Shown piece by piece: positions 25,631 through 33,334 of a DNA stretch of 64,000 bases (positions are counted from its first letter, which is position 1; every line of letters begins with the position of its first letter). The stretch is from assembly GCA_016182965.1 (NCBI GenBank), contig JACPFM010000132.1, positions 36,862 to 100,861 on the forward strand. The letters are read 5' to 3'. The notes under the pieces are model-generated. The model ran no database searches, had not been told where the DNA came from, and saw nothing but the letters and a program-made list of their open reading frames with translations. Made by a program: the position numbers and the translations under genes. This DNA comes from Deltaproteobacteria bacterium (lineage in GTDB: Bacteria; Myxococcota_A; Polyangia; Polyangiales; JADJMO01).

Positions 25631-26620
25631 TCACGGCGGCGCGTCGACGACGGCAGGACCCTCGACGCGCGCGCCCCGTTCGTCGAACCGCAGGACGTCC
25701 GACGCCTCCCATCGCGCGACGACCGCGTCGCCGGTCGTCAGCTCGGGGTCTCCGCGCCCGGTGATGCGCGCGCCGCCTCCGTCGACGGTGACCCAGGTCT
25801 CGGCGCCGAGCGGCTCGACGAGCACGACACGGCCCTGCACGCCGTCGCCCGAGCGCGCGACGGTCACGTGCTCCGGGCGCACACCGAGGGTGTCGCCCTC
25901 CATCAGGTTGATCGCGGGCGCCCCGAAGAACGACGCGACGAACGTGTCGACCGGGCGGGCGTAGATCTCGCGCGGCGGCCCCACTTGCCGGACGCGTCCC
26001 TCGCGGAGGACCACCACGCGATCGGCGAGGGTCATCGCCTCGGCCTGATCGTGGGTCACCCAGACGAACGTCGCCCCGAGCTCCCGGTGCAGGGCGCGGA
26101 TCTCCACCCGCATCTGCGCGCGCAGCGCCGGATCGAGGTTCGAGAGCGGCTCGTCGAAGAGGCACACGCGCGGGCGCCGGACGATGGCGCGGGCGAGCGC
26201 CACGCGCTGTCGCTCGCCGCCGGAGAGCTGCTTCGGCTTGCGATCGAGCAGGTGCGCGATGGCCAGCCGCTCGGCGGTCGCGCGCACGCGCGCGTCGATC
26301 TCGGCCTTGCCGACTCGATCGATCTCCAGCGGGAAGGCGATGTTCCGCCGCACGTCGAAGTGCGGGTACAGCGCGTAGCTCTGGAAGACCAAGGCGACGC
26401 CGCGCTGCTTCGGGTCGAGGCGCGTGGCGTCGCGTCCGTCGATGCGGAGGGCGCCGGAGGTCGGCGCGTCGAGGCCGACGATCAGCGACAGCAGCGTGGA
26501 CTTGCCGCAGCCGGAGGGGCCGACGATCGCGATCATCTCGCCGTCGTCGACGGTCAGGTCGACGTCGCGCACGCCGCCGCGGCCGTCGAACGTGCGGGTG
26601 AGCCGCTCGAGCTCGATCAT
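25631..26620 (-). CDS. Sugar ABC transporter ATP-binding protein (MalK/UgpC type)
   Basis: A 329-residue ATPase. Walker A GPSGCGKST, Q-loop LVFQSYALYPH, ABC signature LSGGERQRVALARA, Walker B VCLFDEPLSNLD, and H-loop VTHDQAEAMT are all intact. The C-terminal 90 residues form the TOBE-type regulatory region found in MalK/UgpC (GVRPEHVTV). It is the last gene of the leftward four-gene importer operon, 5 bases after the permease stop. It powers uptake of the sugar captured by the lipoprotein at 28265-29491. Confidence 0.95.
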   Translation of the reverse strand: MIELERLTRTFDGRGGVRDVDLTVDDGEMIAIVGPSGCGKSTLLSLIVGLDAPTSGALRIDGRDATRLDPKQRGVALVFQSYALYPHFDVRRNIAFPLEIDRVGKAEIDARVRATAERLAIAHLLDRKPKQLSGGERQRVALARAIVRRPRVCLFDEPLSNLDPALRAQMRVEIRALHRELGATFVWVTHDQAEAMTLADRVVVLREGRVRQVGPPREIYARPVDTFVASFFGAPAINLMEGDTLGVRPEHVTVARSGDGVQGRVVLVEPLGAETWVTVDGGGARITGRGDPELTTGDAVVARWEASDVLRFDERGARVEGPAVVDAPP

Positions 26621-26625
26621 GCGCT

Positions 26626-27420
26626 TCACCCCTTCACCGCGCCGGCGGTGAGGCCGGTGACGATCCGCTTCTGGAAGATCAGGGCGAGGACCACCAGCGG
26701 CAGCGTGGCGATCGTCGAGGCCGCGGCGATCTCGCCCCACGGCTCGGCGTGCTCGGAGGAGAACAGCGCGATCGCCACCGGCACGGTGCGGCGCTCGGGC
26801 GAGGAGAGGAACGTCAGCGCGTAGAGCAGCTCGTTCCAGGCGGCGATGAACACGAGGAGCGCGGTGGTCGCGATCGCCGGCGCGGCGAGCGGGAGGTGCA
26901 CGCGCCACAGCGCCTGCAGCGGCGAGCAGCCGTCGACGCGCGCCGCGCGCCAGAGCTCCTCGGGGATGTCCTCGAAGGCGCGCGTGAGCAGGAACATCGC
27001 GAGCGGCAGCGAGAAGGTCGTGTAGGGGATGATCAGCCCCGCCCAGTGATCGAGCAGCCCGAGGGCGCGGAGCAGCACGTAGAGCGGGCCGACGGTGGCG
27101 ATCGGCGGGAACATCGACACCGAGAGCGCGCCCGCGAGGATCGCGTCGCGCCCCGGCGGGCGCAGGCGCGCGAGCGAGAAGGCGGCGAGCGATCCGATCG
27201 CCACCGCGAAGACCGTGGTGCACGCCGACACGAGCAGCCCGTTGAGCAGCGCGCGCGGCAGCGGCTGATCGCGTAGCGCGCTGACGAAGCTCGAGACCGA
27301 CAGCCGCGAGGGCACGCCGAGCCGCGTCAGCTCCTCCGGCGGCCGCAGCGCGGTGAGCGCGAGCCAGAGGAACGGCGCGACGCAGAAGAACGCCGACAGC
27401 AACGCGAGGAGACGCCTCAT
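26626..27420 (-). CDS. Sugar ABC transporter permease (MalG type)
   Basis: A 264-residue inner-membrane permease with six predicted spans. The EAA coupling loop is visible in IPEELWRAARVDGCSPLQALWRVHLPLA. The N-terminal helix and Pro-rich external loop are typical of MalG-type subunits. Its start overlaps the stop of the partner permease by 4 nt, which supports a 1:1 heterodimer. Substrate is inferred only from the binding protein family. Confidence 0.93.
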   Translation of the reverse strand: MRRLLALLSAFFCVAPFLWLALTALRPPEELTRLGVPSRLSVSSFVSALRDQPLPRALLNGLLVSACTTVFAVAIGSLAAFSLARLRPPGRDAILAGALSVSMFPPIATVGPLYVLLRALGLLDHWAGLIIPYTTFSLPLAMFLLTRAFEDIPEELWRAARVDGCSPLQALWRVHLPLAAPAIATTALLVFIAAWNELLYALTFLSSPERRTVPVAIALFSSEHAEPWGEIAAASTIATLPLVVLALIFQKRIVTGLTAGAVKG

Positions 27421-28268
27421 CGCGAAGCCCTCCGCTGGGCGGAGATTCCGAGGCCGGCGATGACCAATGCGACCAGGAAAGTCGCGACCGAGAGCGTCGC
27501 CCCGTAGCCGAAGTCGCCGAGGCGGAGCATCGTCTTGTACGCGTAGATCGACAGCGTCTCGGTGGTGTTCGCCGGGCCGCCGTCGGTGAGGACGAAGATG
27601 GCGTCGAACACCCGCACGGCGTCGAGCGCGCGGAACGTCGCGGCCACGGCGACGGTCGGCAGGAGCAGCGGCAGCGTGATCGCGCGGAACGTCTGGAAGG
27701 GCGCGGCGCCGTCGACGCGCGCCGCCCGGTAGACGTCCTCGGGGATCGACTGCAGGCCGGCGAGGAGGACGAGCGCGACGAAGGGGGTGGTCTTCCACAC
27801 GTCGACGACGATGGCGGCGTGCAGCGCGATCACCGGCGTGCCGAGGAGGTTGACCTCGCGCACGCCGAGCAGGTGGGTGATCAACCCGTGGTTCGGATCG
27901 TAGAGCCAGGCCCACAGCTTGGCGGAGACCACCGTGGGGACCGCCCACGGCACGAGGACCGCCGCGCGCAGCATGCCGCGCCCGCGGGCGCGACCGTGCA
28001 GGAGCATGGCGAACGCGAGGCCGAGGACGAGCTCGACGGCGACCGCGACCAGCACGAAATACGTCGTGTGCCCGAGCGCGGCCCAGAAGCGCCCGTCGCG
28101 CAGGAGGAACGACCAGTTGGCGAAGCCGACGAAGCGGTGGTCGCGGAAGACGAGGATCTCCCGGTGGAGGCTGAGCCATACCGCGGCGACGATCGGGTAC
28201 GCCGCGACCACCGCCATCGCGAGGAGCGCGGGCGCGACGAAGCCGATCGCGGCGCGGCGCGTGGTCAC
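27417..28268 (-). CDS. Sugar ABC transporter permease (MalF/UgpA type)
   Basis: A 283-residue inner-membrane permease starting at GTG 28268, which overlaps the binding-protein stop (GTGA). Six hydrophobic spans and the EAA loop IPEDVYRAARVDGAAPFQTFRAITLP are present. The periplasmic segment after the first span (NWSFLLRDGRFWAALGHT) is the short version common in non-maltose sugar importers. An Arg-rich upstream extension of the frame overlaps the binding-protein gene and was not used. Partner of the MalG-type permease. Confidence 0.93.
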   Translation of the reverse strand: MTTRRAAIGFVAPALLAMAVVAAYPIVAAVWLSLHREILVFRDHRFVGFANWSFLLRDGRFWAALGHTTYFVLVAVAVELVLGLAFAMLLHGRARGRGMLRAAVLVPWAVPTVVSAKLWAWLYDPNHGLITHLLGVREVNLLGTPVIALHAAIVVDVWKTTPFVALVLLAGLQSIPEDVYRAARVDGAAPFQTFRAITLPLLLPTVAVAATFRALDAVRVFDAIFVLTDGGPANTTETLSIYAYKTMLRLGDFGYGATLSVATFLVALVIAGLGISAQRRASR

Positions 28269-29491
28269 GCGGACTCCCCCGCGAGGCGATCGATCTGGCG
28301 CTGCGCGCGCGAGAGCGCCTCGTGCGGCGCGCGGATGCCCGACACGATCGCCGACAGCTCGCCTTGCAGCACGTCGGAGACGCGCGGGTACCACGGCGAC
28401 ACCGGGCGCGGCCGCGCGTGCTCGATGATCGGCGCGAGCAGCGCGAGCGTCGGCAGCGCGGGGTTCTCATAGAGGGCGCGCCGGGACGGGGGGCGTCCGT
28501 ACACGCGGGCGAGCGTCTCCTGCGCGGCGTGCGACGATAGGTGTCGCATGAGCGCCGTGGCGAACGGCCGCTTCCACGCGGGGACGCGCGCGGACATCGC
28601 GAGCTGCCAGCCGCCGAGACAGCCGTGGCCGGCGGAGCCGTCGCGCGAGGGCACCGCGGTCATCGCGACGCGCCCGCGCAAGGGCGTGCGCTGCAGCTCG
28701 GCCCACGCGTACGGCCAGTTGCGCATCAGCGCCGCGCGGCCGGACTCGAAGGTGCGGCGGCACTCCTCCTCGCCGGCGGAGGTCACCGCGCGCGGCGACA
28801 CGCCGTCGCGCACCAGCGAGGCCAGGAACGAGAGCGCCTCGCGCGCCTCCTTCGTATCGACGACGATGCGCGCGCCGTCCATCGTCGCGCCGCCGAAGCC
28901 CCAGATCACCTCGTAGGCGTTGCAGACGAGGCCCTCGTACTGGCGCCCCTGGAACACGTAGCCGCCGACGCGGCTTCGGCGCGCGGCGGCGACGAGCCCG
29001 TCGAAGGTGTGGGGCGGATCGGTCACGTCAGTGCGGGTGTAGAGCACGCCGACGTCGGTCCACCACGGCAAAGCCCACGTGCGCCCGTCGAAGAGCACCG
29101 TGTCGGCGGCGGCGCCCACGAAGTCGCGGCGGAGCTCGCGCTCGGGGAACTCCGCGGAGACGTCGGCGATCCACCCGGTGCGCGCGAACTCCGGGACCCA
29201 GATGGCGTCGGCGACGAAGACGTCGACCTCGCCCCCGCCCTCGAGCGTGGTGAGCAGGTACTGGTGGAGCACGTCGGAGGCGCTCGGCACCGCTCGCGCG
29301 ACGAGCCGGACGTCGGGGTGCGCCCGCCGGAACTCGTCGAGCAGCGCGCCGAACGGCGCGACGTCGCCCCACAGCGGCTGGTGCAGGAGGACCAGCGAGC
29401 GCTCCTCGCGAAGACGGCGACGGCCGCGACACGCCGAGAGCGCGAGCGCGGCACCGAGCCCGAGCGCCGCGCGCCGACCGAGCCGCGCCAT
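28265..29491 (-). CDS. Sugar ABC transporter substrate-binding lipoprotein
   Basis: A 408-residue family-1 extracellular solute-binding protein. The signal peptide has a twin Arg and ends in the lipobox LALSAC (Cys near residue 21). Family features are LLHQPLWGDVAPFGALLDEFRRAHPDVRL at the start of the mature lobe, GTW-like TWALPWWTDVGVLYTRTD in the ligand cleft, and GCLGGWQLAMS in the hinge region. The trehalose/maltose/other oligosaccharide subset is likely, but the sugar cannot be read from sequence. First gene of the importer; about 70 bases separate it from the upstream cassette. Confidence 0.92.
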   Translation of the reverse strand: MARLGRRAALGLGAALALSACRGRRRLREERSLVLLHQPLWGDVAPFGALLDEFRRAHPDVRLVARAVPSASDVLHQYLLTTLEGGGEVDVFVADAIWVPEFARTGWIADVSAEFPERELRRDFVGAAADTVLFDGRTWALPWWTDVGVLYTRTDVTDPPHTFDGLVAAARRSRVGGYVFQGRQYEGLVCNAYEVIWGFGGATMDGARIVVDTKEAREALSFLASLVRDGVSPRAVTSAGEEECRRTFESGRAALMRNWPYAWAELQRTPLRGRVAMTAVPSRDGSAGHGCLGGWQLAMSARVPAWKRPFATALMRHLSSHAAQETLARVYGRPPSRRALYENPALPTLALLAPIIEHARPRPVSPWYPRVSDVLQGELSAIVSGIRAPHEALSRAQRQIDRLAGESA

Positions 29492-29560
29492 GGAGGTTGC
29501 GATGCTGGCAGCACGTCGAGGTCGCGTGCAGCTACCGTGGGCGCTCGACCGGTGCAGCGA

Positions 29561-30550
29561 TCAGCGGCCGAGCAGGCGCCGGAGCAGCTCGAGCGGATTG
29601 AACCCGGGCGATGCGCCGCCGATCGGCGGGAGCTCGGGGAGCGCACGGCCCATCAAGCGCAGCATCGGCTGCACGATGCCCAGCGGATCGATCTGCCTCG
29701 CCGCACGGGCCGCCAGCATCGCGGCGCCGCGCCCGGCGTCGACGCCCAGCGGGACACCGAGCACGAGCGGCATGGGGGCGAGCACCACGTCGCGCAGGGC
29801 CACCGCGCGCGCCCAGTCTCCCGCCTCCGCGGCGGTGATCAGCGCGCGGAACGTCGCGACCTCGGCGTGCAGCCCGATGGACACCGGCCCGTAGAACGCC
29901 TCGACCGCCGACACGAGGTGTCGGTAGTCGCGCCGGAAGTCGCCCGACGTGAAGCCCATCTCGCGGCGCAGGGCCATCGGACCGGCGATGACGTCGAAGC
30001 GGGCCGGGTGGGCCACCGCGCGGCGCACCACGAGCGCGGTCCACAGCTCACCCTCCTCGTAGAGGGCGAGGAGCATGGTGCGCCCCGGCTGCACGACCGC
30101 GTCGATCGCCCGGTCGACCACGGCGCGGGTCGGGATGGGCACGCCCTTGAGCTTGCGCGGCCAGCTGGTGATCGCGCCCTCGTCGATCAGCTCGCGGAAC
30201 GCGCCGAACAGCAGCAGCGCCTGGGTCAACACGTCGTCGCCGCGGCGGACGCGCGCGCCGAAGCGCTCCATCAGCTCCTCGAGCGCGCCGCTGTGCATCG
30301 CCCAGATGAACCGGACGTTCTGCTCGGCGCCCACGTCCGCGAGATCGCGCGGCCACGCGATGGTGTGCGGGTCCAGGCGGCCGTCGCGCGTGTGCAGCGC
30401 CTTGCGCACGCGACCGCCGTCGTGGACCAGGACGAGGCCGCCGCGCGGGCGCTCGGGATCTTCCGGGTCGGGCGCGACGCGGAACGACGACAAGAGGCGC
30501 GACCAGTCGGTTGGCGAGAAGCCCTCGAAGCGGACGTCGGGCGTGAGCAC
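29561..30550 (-). CDS. Unknown protein of the lipoprotein/radical-SAM cassette
   Basis: A 329-residue protein that I do not recognise. It is soluble-looking, helical and rich in Arg/Ala/Leu, with an N-terminal VLVHDGGRVRKALHTRDGR stretch of beta character. No signal peptide, no Cys cluster and no catalytic motif are obvious. The only start in frame is GTG 30550, 40 bases after the radical SAM stop, so the cassette reads lipoprotein, radical SAM, this gene. A partner or regulatory protein for the radical SAM enzyme is possible but is inferred purely from order. Confidence 0.68.
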   Translation of the reverse strand: MLTPDVRFEGFSPTDWSRLLSSFRVAPDPEDPERPRGGLVLVHDGGRVRKALHTRDGRLDPHTIAWPRDLADVGAEQNVRFIWAMHSGALEELMERFGARVRRGDDVLTQALLLFGAFRELIDEGAITSWPRKLKGVPIPTRAVVDRAIDAVVQPGRTMLLALYEEGELWTALVVRRAVAHPARFDVIAGPMALRREMGFTSGDFRRDYRHLVSAVEAFYGPVSIGLHAEVATFRALITAAEAGDWARAVALRDVVLAPMPLVLGVPLGVDAGRGAAMLAARAARQIDPLGIVQPMLRLMGRALPELPPIGGASPGFNPLELLRRLLGR

Positions 30551-30590
30551 CGCGATCCGTTCTGCCAGAGAAACGACCGCGCGAGAACCG

Positions 30591-31757
30591 TCACACGCCG
30601 CGCGCGCGGCGGAGCTGCGTGAGCTGCCCCGCCGGCTGCCAGGCCTTCTGGTAGTAGAAGCGAAGGAACGCCGGACACTGCTCCTCGAACAGCGTCTCGG
30701 CGACGCGATCGGCCTCGGCGATCAGCGCGCCCTCGATCTCGCAGAGCACGGCGGTGATCTCCCCGAGCGCGCCGGTGAGCGCCACGTGGCGGCACCCGCA
30801 GTGGCTCTGGCAGCGATCGCGCAGCGCGCAGGAGGAGCAGGTGTCCTCGACGCGCTCCTTGGAGCGCTGCATCCCCGCGACCTTGATCGCGTCGACGCCG
30901 CGCTCGACGTCTCCGATGCACAGCTCGTCGCGATCGTCCTCGCCGACCATCTGCGCGCACGGATACAGCCGCCCCGACGGCGCCACCGCGAGCTCCTCGC
31001 CGCCGAGCATGCAGCGGCTCGGGCACGGCATACCGCCCTTGAGGTGCGAGAGGATCTTCGCGTGCAGCGGCTCCACCGCGATCGCCTCGCCGGCGCGGAA
31101 CCGCTCGATCCACGCGTCGCCGAGCTCGCGAAGGCCGGCGCGGAACCAGGCGATGTCGCGCTCGCTCCAGTCGTCGCGGAAGTTCGGGGCGACGATGATC
31201 TTGGTGGCGCCGAGCGGCAGCAGGGTGCGGAGCGTGTCGCCGAGGCGCGCGGCGGTCTGCTTCGAGGCGACCGCCGTGAGCTGGAACGGGACGCCCGCCT
31301 CGCGCAACGCCGACAGCCCTTCGAGCGCGCGATCGAAGCTGCCGCGACCCGCGGCGTCGACGCGGTGGGCGTCGTGCACGTCGCGCGGGCCGTCGATCGA
31401 CACGAACGCGGCCGAGAGGCGCGGGCGGCTTAGCGCCTCGAGCATCGGCCGCGAGCGCGGCTCGCCCAGCAGCGTGCCGTTGGTGTTCAGGACGTAGCGC
31501 ACCGTCGGCCGCTGCGTGTCGGTCACCGCGGCGGCCGCGCGCTCGGCGTGCTCGACGGCGGCGAGGATCAGATCGGGGTGGAGCGTCGGCTCACCGCCGA
31601 AGAACCCGAGATCGAGGTGGCGCGGCCTTCGCGCGATCGCCAGATCGATCGCGCGGCGCATGGTGTCGTCGCTCATGCGCCGCGAGAACTTGTCGCCGGC
31701 GTAGCAGTACGCGCAGCGCAGGTTGCAGTGGTGGTCGACGACGAGCGTGAGCTCCAT
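30591..31757 (-). CDS. Radical SAM/SPASM maturase-type enzyme
   Basis: A 388-residue radical SAM protein. The 4Fe-4S cluster motif CxxxCxxC is CNLRCAYC (C11, C15, C18), the GGE motif is FFGGEPTLHP, and SAM-binding strands NTNGTLL and SIDGPRDVH follow in order. The C-terminal half is a SPASM domain with ten or so cysteines (CPSRCMLGGE, YPCAQM, CSSCALRDRCQSHCGC and a last CEI), expected to hold two auxiliary Fe-S clusters. This architecture is that of peptide maturases and anaerobic sulfatase-maturating enzymes. It starts 3 bases after the stop of a secreted lipoprotein with two YPYED motifs, which is the candidate substrate. Confidence 0.93.
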   Translation of the reverse strand: MELTLVVDHHCNLRCAYCYAGDKFSRRMSDDTMRRAIDLAIARRPRHLDLGFFGGEPTLHPDLILAAVEHAERAAAAVTDTQRPTVRYVLNTNGTLLGEPRSRPMLEALSRPRLSAAFVSIDGPRDVHDAHRVDAAGRGSFDRALEGLSALREAGVPFQLTAVASKQTAARLGDTLRTLLPLGATKIIVAPNFRDDWSERDIAWFRAGLRELGDAWIERFRAGEAIAVEPLHAKILSHLKGGMPCPSRCMLGGEELAVAPSGRLYPCAQMVGEDDRDELCIGDVERGVDAIKVAGMQRSKERVEDTCSSCALRDRCQSHCGCRHVALTGALGEITAVLCEIEGALIAEADRVAETLFEEQCPAFLRFYYQKAWQPAGQLTQLRRARGV

Positions 31758-31760
31758 GCG

Positions 31761-32198
31761 CTAGCTGCCCTCTTCCGGGGTCGGGGCCGCGCCACCGTCC
31801 TCGCCGGGCTCGGGCGCGCCGCCGTCCTCGTACGGGTAGGGAGCGCCACCCCCGAACGGAGGCTCGGTGTCCGGCGAGCCCGTGTCGACCTTGCCGGTGT
31901 CCGGCGTGCCGGTGTCCGGCGGGCCGGAGTCCTCGTACGGATACGCGATGTCACCGGCCGGATCGGGCGGCGGCGGCGTGGTGTCGGGCTGCTGCACGTC
32001 CGGCTGGCCGGAGTCGAACTCCACGGCGAGCCCGCCCGCCGGGTTCGGCGTCTCCGGGGTCGACTTGCTGCGGTTCTCGTTCTCGACGACCCCTCCGCAG
32101 CCCGCCAGCACGATCGCGAACGCCGCGAGCACGCGCGGGTAGGACGGTGCGATGCGGGACTTCGAGGGGCGGGGCGGGGCGGCGCGCAGGTTGGCCAT
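31761..32198 (-). CDS. Lipoprotein with duplicated YPYED motif, candidate radical SAM substrate
   Basis: A 145-residue predicted lipoprotein. The signal peptide (RVLAAFAIVLAGC) ends with the lipobox Cys near residue 34. The mature part is Pro/Asp/Gly/Thr-rich with two related blocks, AYPYEDSGPPD and APYPYEDGGAPE, separated by PDTG repeats, and has only two cysteines. An AGGAG ribosome-binding site precedes ATG 32198. The stop is 3 bases before the radical SAM start, so the two are coupled. Tyr-containing repeated blocks in a secreted small protein beside a SPASM enzyme suggest a post-translational modification site, but this is inference. Confidence 0.72.
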   Translation of the reverse strand: MANLRAAPPRPSKSRIAPSYPRVLAAFAIVLAGCGGVVENENRSKSTPETPNPAGGLAVEFDSGQPDVQQPDTTPPPPDPAGDIAYPYEDSGPPDTGTPDTGKVDTGSPDTEPPFGGGAPYPYEDGGAPEPGEDGGAAPTPEEGS

Positions 32199-32409
32199 CG
32201 GGACTCTCCTGGGCACTGCTGTAGCACCCATGGTGCCAGCGGCGTTTTGCCGACAAACAGCGAGATTCCGAGCCGCACGGTGTGCCTCGGTGTGCCGAGG
32301 GGCTCGCCGTGGCACGACGGCGCCGCCTCGCGACCGATGCGCGGTGTGGTCGCAGTTCGCCGTCGACAGCGCCGGCCTACACTGCACCCGTGACCCGCCG
32401 AGGCTTCGC

Positions 32410-33108
32410 GTGAGGCGTCGAGCTGCCTTGCTGACCTTGGCGGCGATCGGGTGTCGGCGCGCCGCGCCGAAGGACGACACGCGCGCGGCGCGCGAGAAGA
32501 TGGTCGACGCCATCGCGGCGCGGTGGCCCATCCAGCCGCGCGTGCTCCGCGCGCTGCGCGAGGTGCCGCGTCACCGGTTCGTCCCCGACCTGCCGCTCGC
32601 CGACGCGTACGCCGACAAGCCCCTGCCGATCGGCGAGGGACAGGTGACGTCGCAGCCCTCGATGATCGCGATCATGACCGACGCGCTCGAGCTCACCGGC
32701 AAGGAGCGCGTGCTCGAGATCGGCACCGGCTCCGGATACCAGACCGCGATCCTCGCGAAGCTCTCGCGCGAGGTCTTCACGGTAGAGATCCTCCGCAGCC
32801 TCTCCGACGCGGCGCGCGCGCGCCTCGACGCGCTCGGTGTGCGCAACGTCCGATTCCGCGTGGGCGACGGGTTCAAGGGCGATCCGGAGCACGCGCCGTT
32901 CGATCGCGTGCTCGTCACCGCGGCGCCACGCGACGTGCCGCCGCCGCTGATCGATCAGCTCGCCGACGGCGGCGTGCTGGTCGCGCCGATCGGCGATCCC
33001 AAGCCTCACCCGCCGCAGCGGCTGGTGCGCATCCGGAAGAACGGCGGAACGATCGCCGAAGAGACCCTCGGCCCCGTCCACTTCACGCCGCTCCTTCCCG
33101 TCGAATGA
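32410..33108 (+). CDS. Exported protein-L-isoaspartate O-methyltransferase-like lipoprotein
   Basis: A 232-residue PCMT-family protein. Motif I for SAM is VLEIGTGSGYQTAILAKL, with QVTSQPSMIAIM upstream (the PCMT active-site loop) and FDRVLVTAAPRDVP downstream. PCMT converts isoaspartyl sites back toward Asp in damaged proteins. The chosen GTG start gives an N-terminus VRRRAALLTLAAIGCRR with a short hydrophobic stretch and a lipobox-like LAAIGC, which cytosolic PCMTs lack, suggesting envelope location. Methylation outside the cytoplasm would need SAM there, so the export prediction deserves a test. Divergent from the radical SAM cassette. Confidence 0.82.
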   Translation: MRRRAALLTLAAIGCRRAAPKDDTRAAREKMVDAIAARWPIQPRVLRALREVPRHRFVPDLPLADAYADKPLPIGEGQVTSQPSMIAIMTDALELTGKERVLEIGTGSGYQTAILAKLSREVFTVEILRSLSDAARARLDALGVRNVRFRVGDGFKGDPEHAPFDRVLVTAAPRDVPPPLIDQLADGGVLVAPIGDPKPHPPQRLVRIRKNGGTIAEETLGPVHFTPLLPVE

Positions 33109-33334
33109 CTCGAGCCGCTCTCCGCGGGCGCGGGGCGTCACGCTGCAGCTGACCTCTCACTTGTTTCGCATCGAGACGCTGCGCGTTGCGCGAGGACATC
33201 TCGTTGCGAGATGAAATTCGTCATGGGCGCAAGTGTTCCAATTCAGTGAAGTGGTGTGTTACACCGTGCATGAGTTCGGTTGAAAAACACGTGACGTGCC
33301 GGGGCCGAGCGCCTCGGGCACGATGGAGGTCTCG

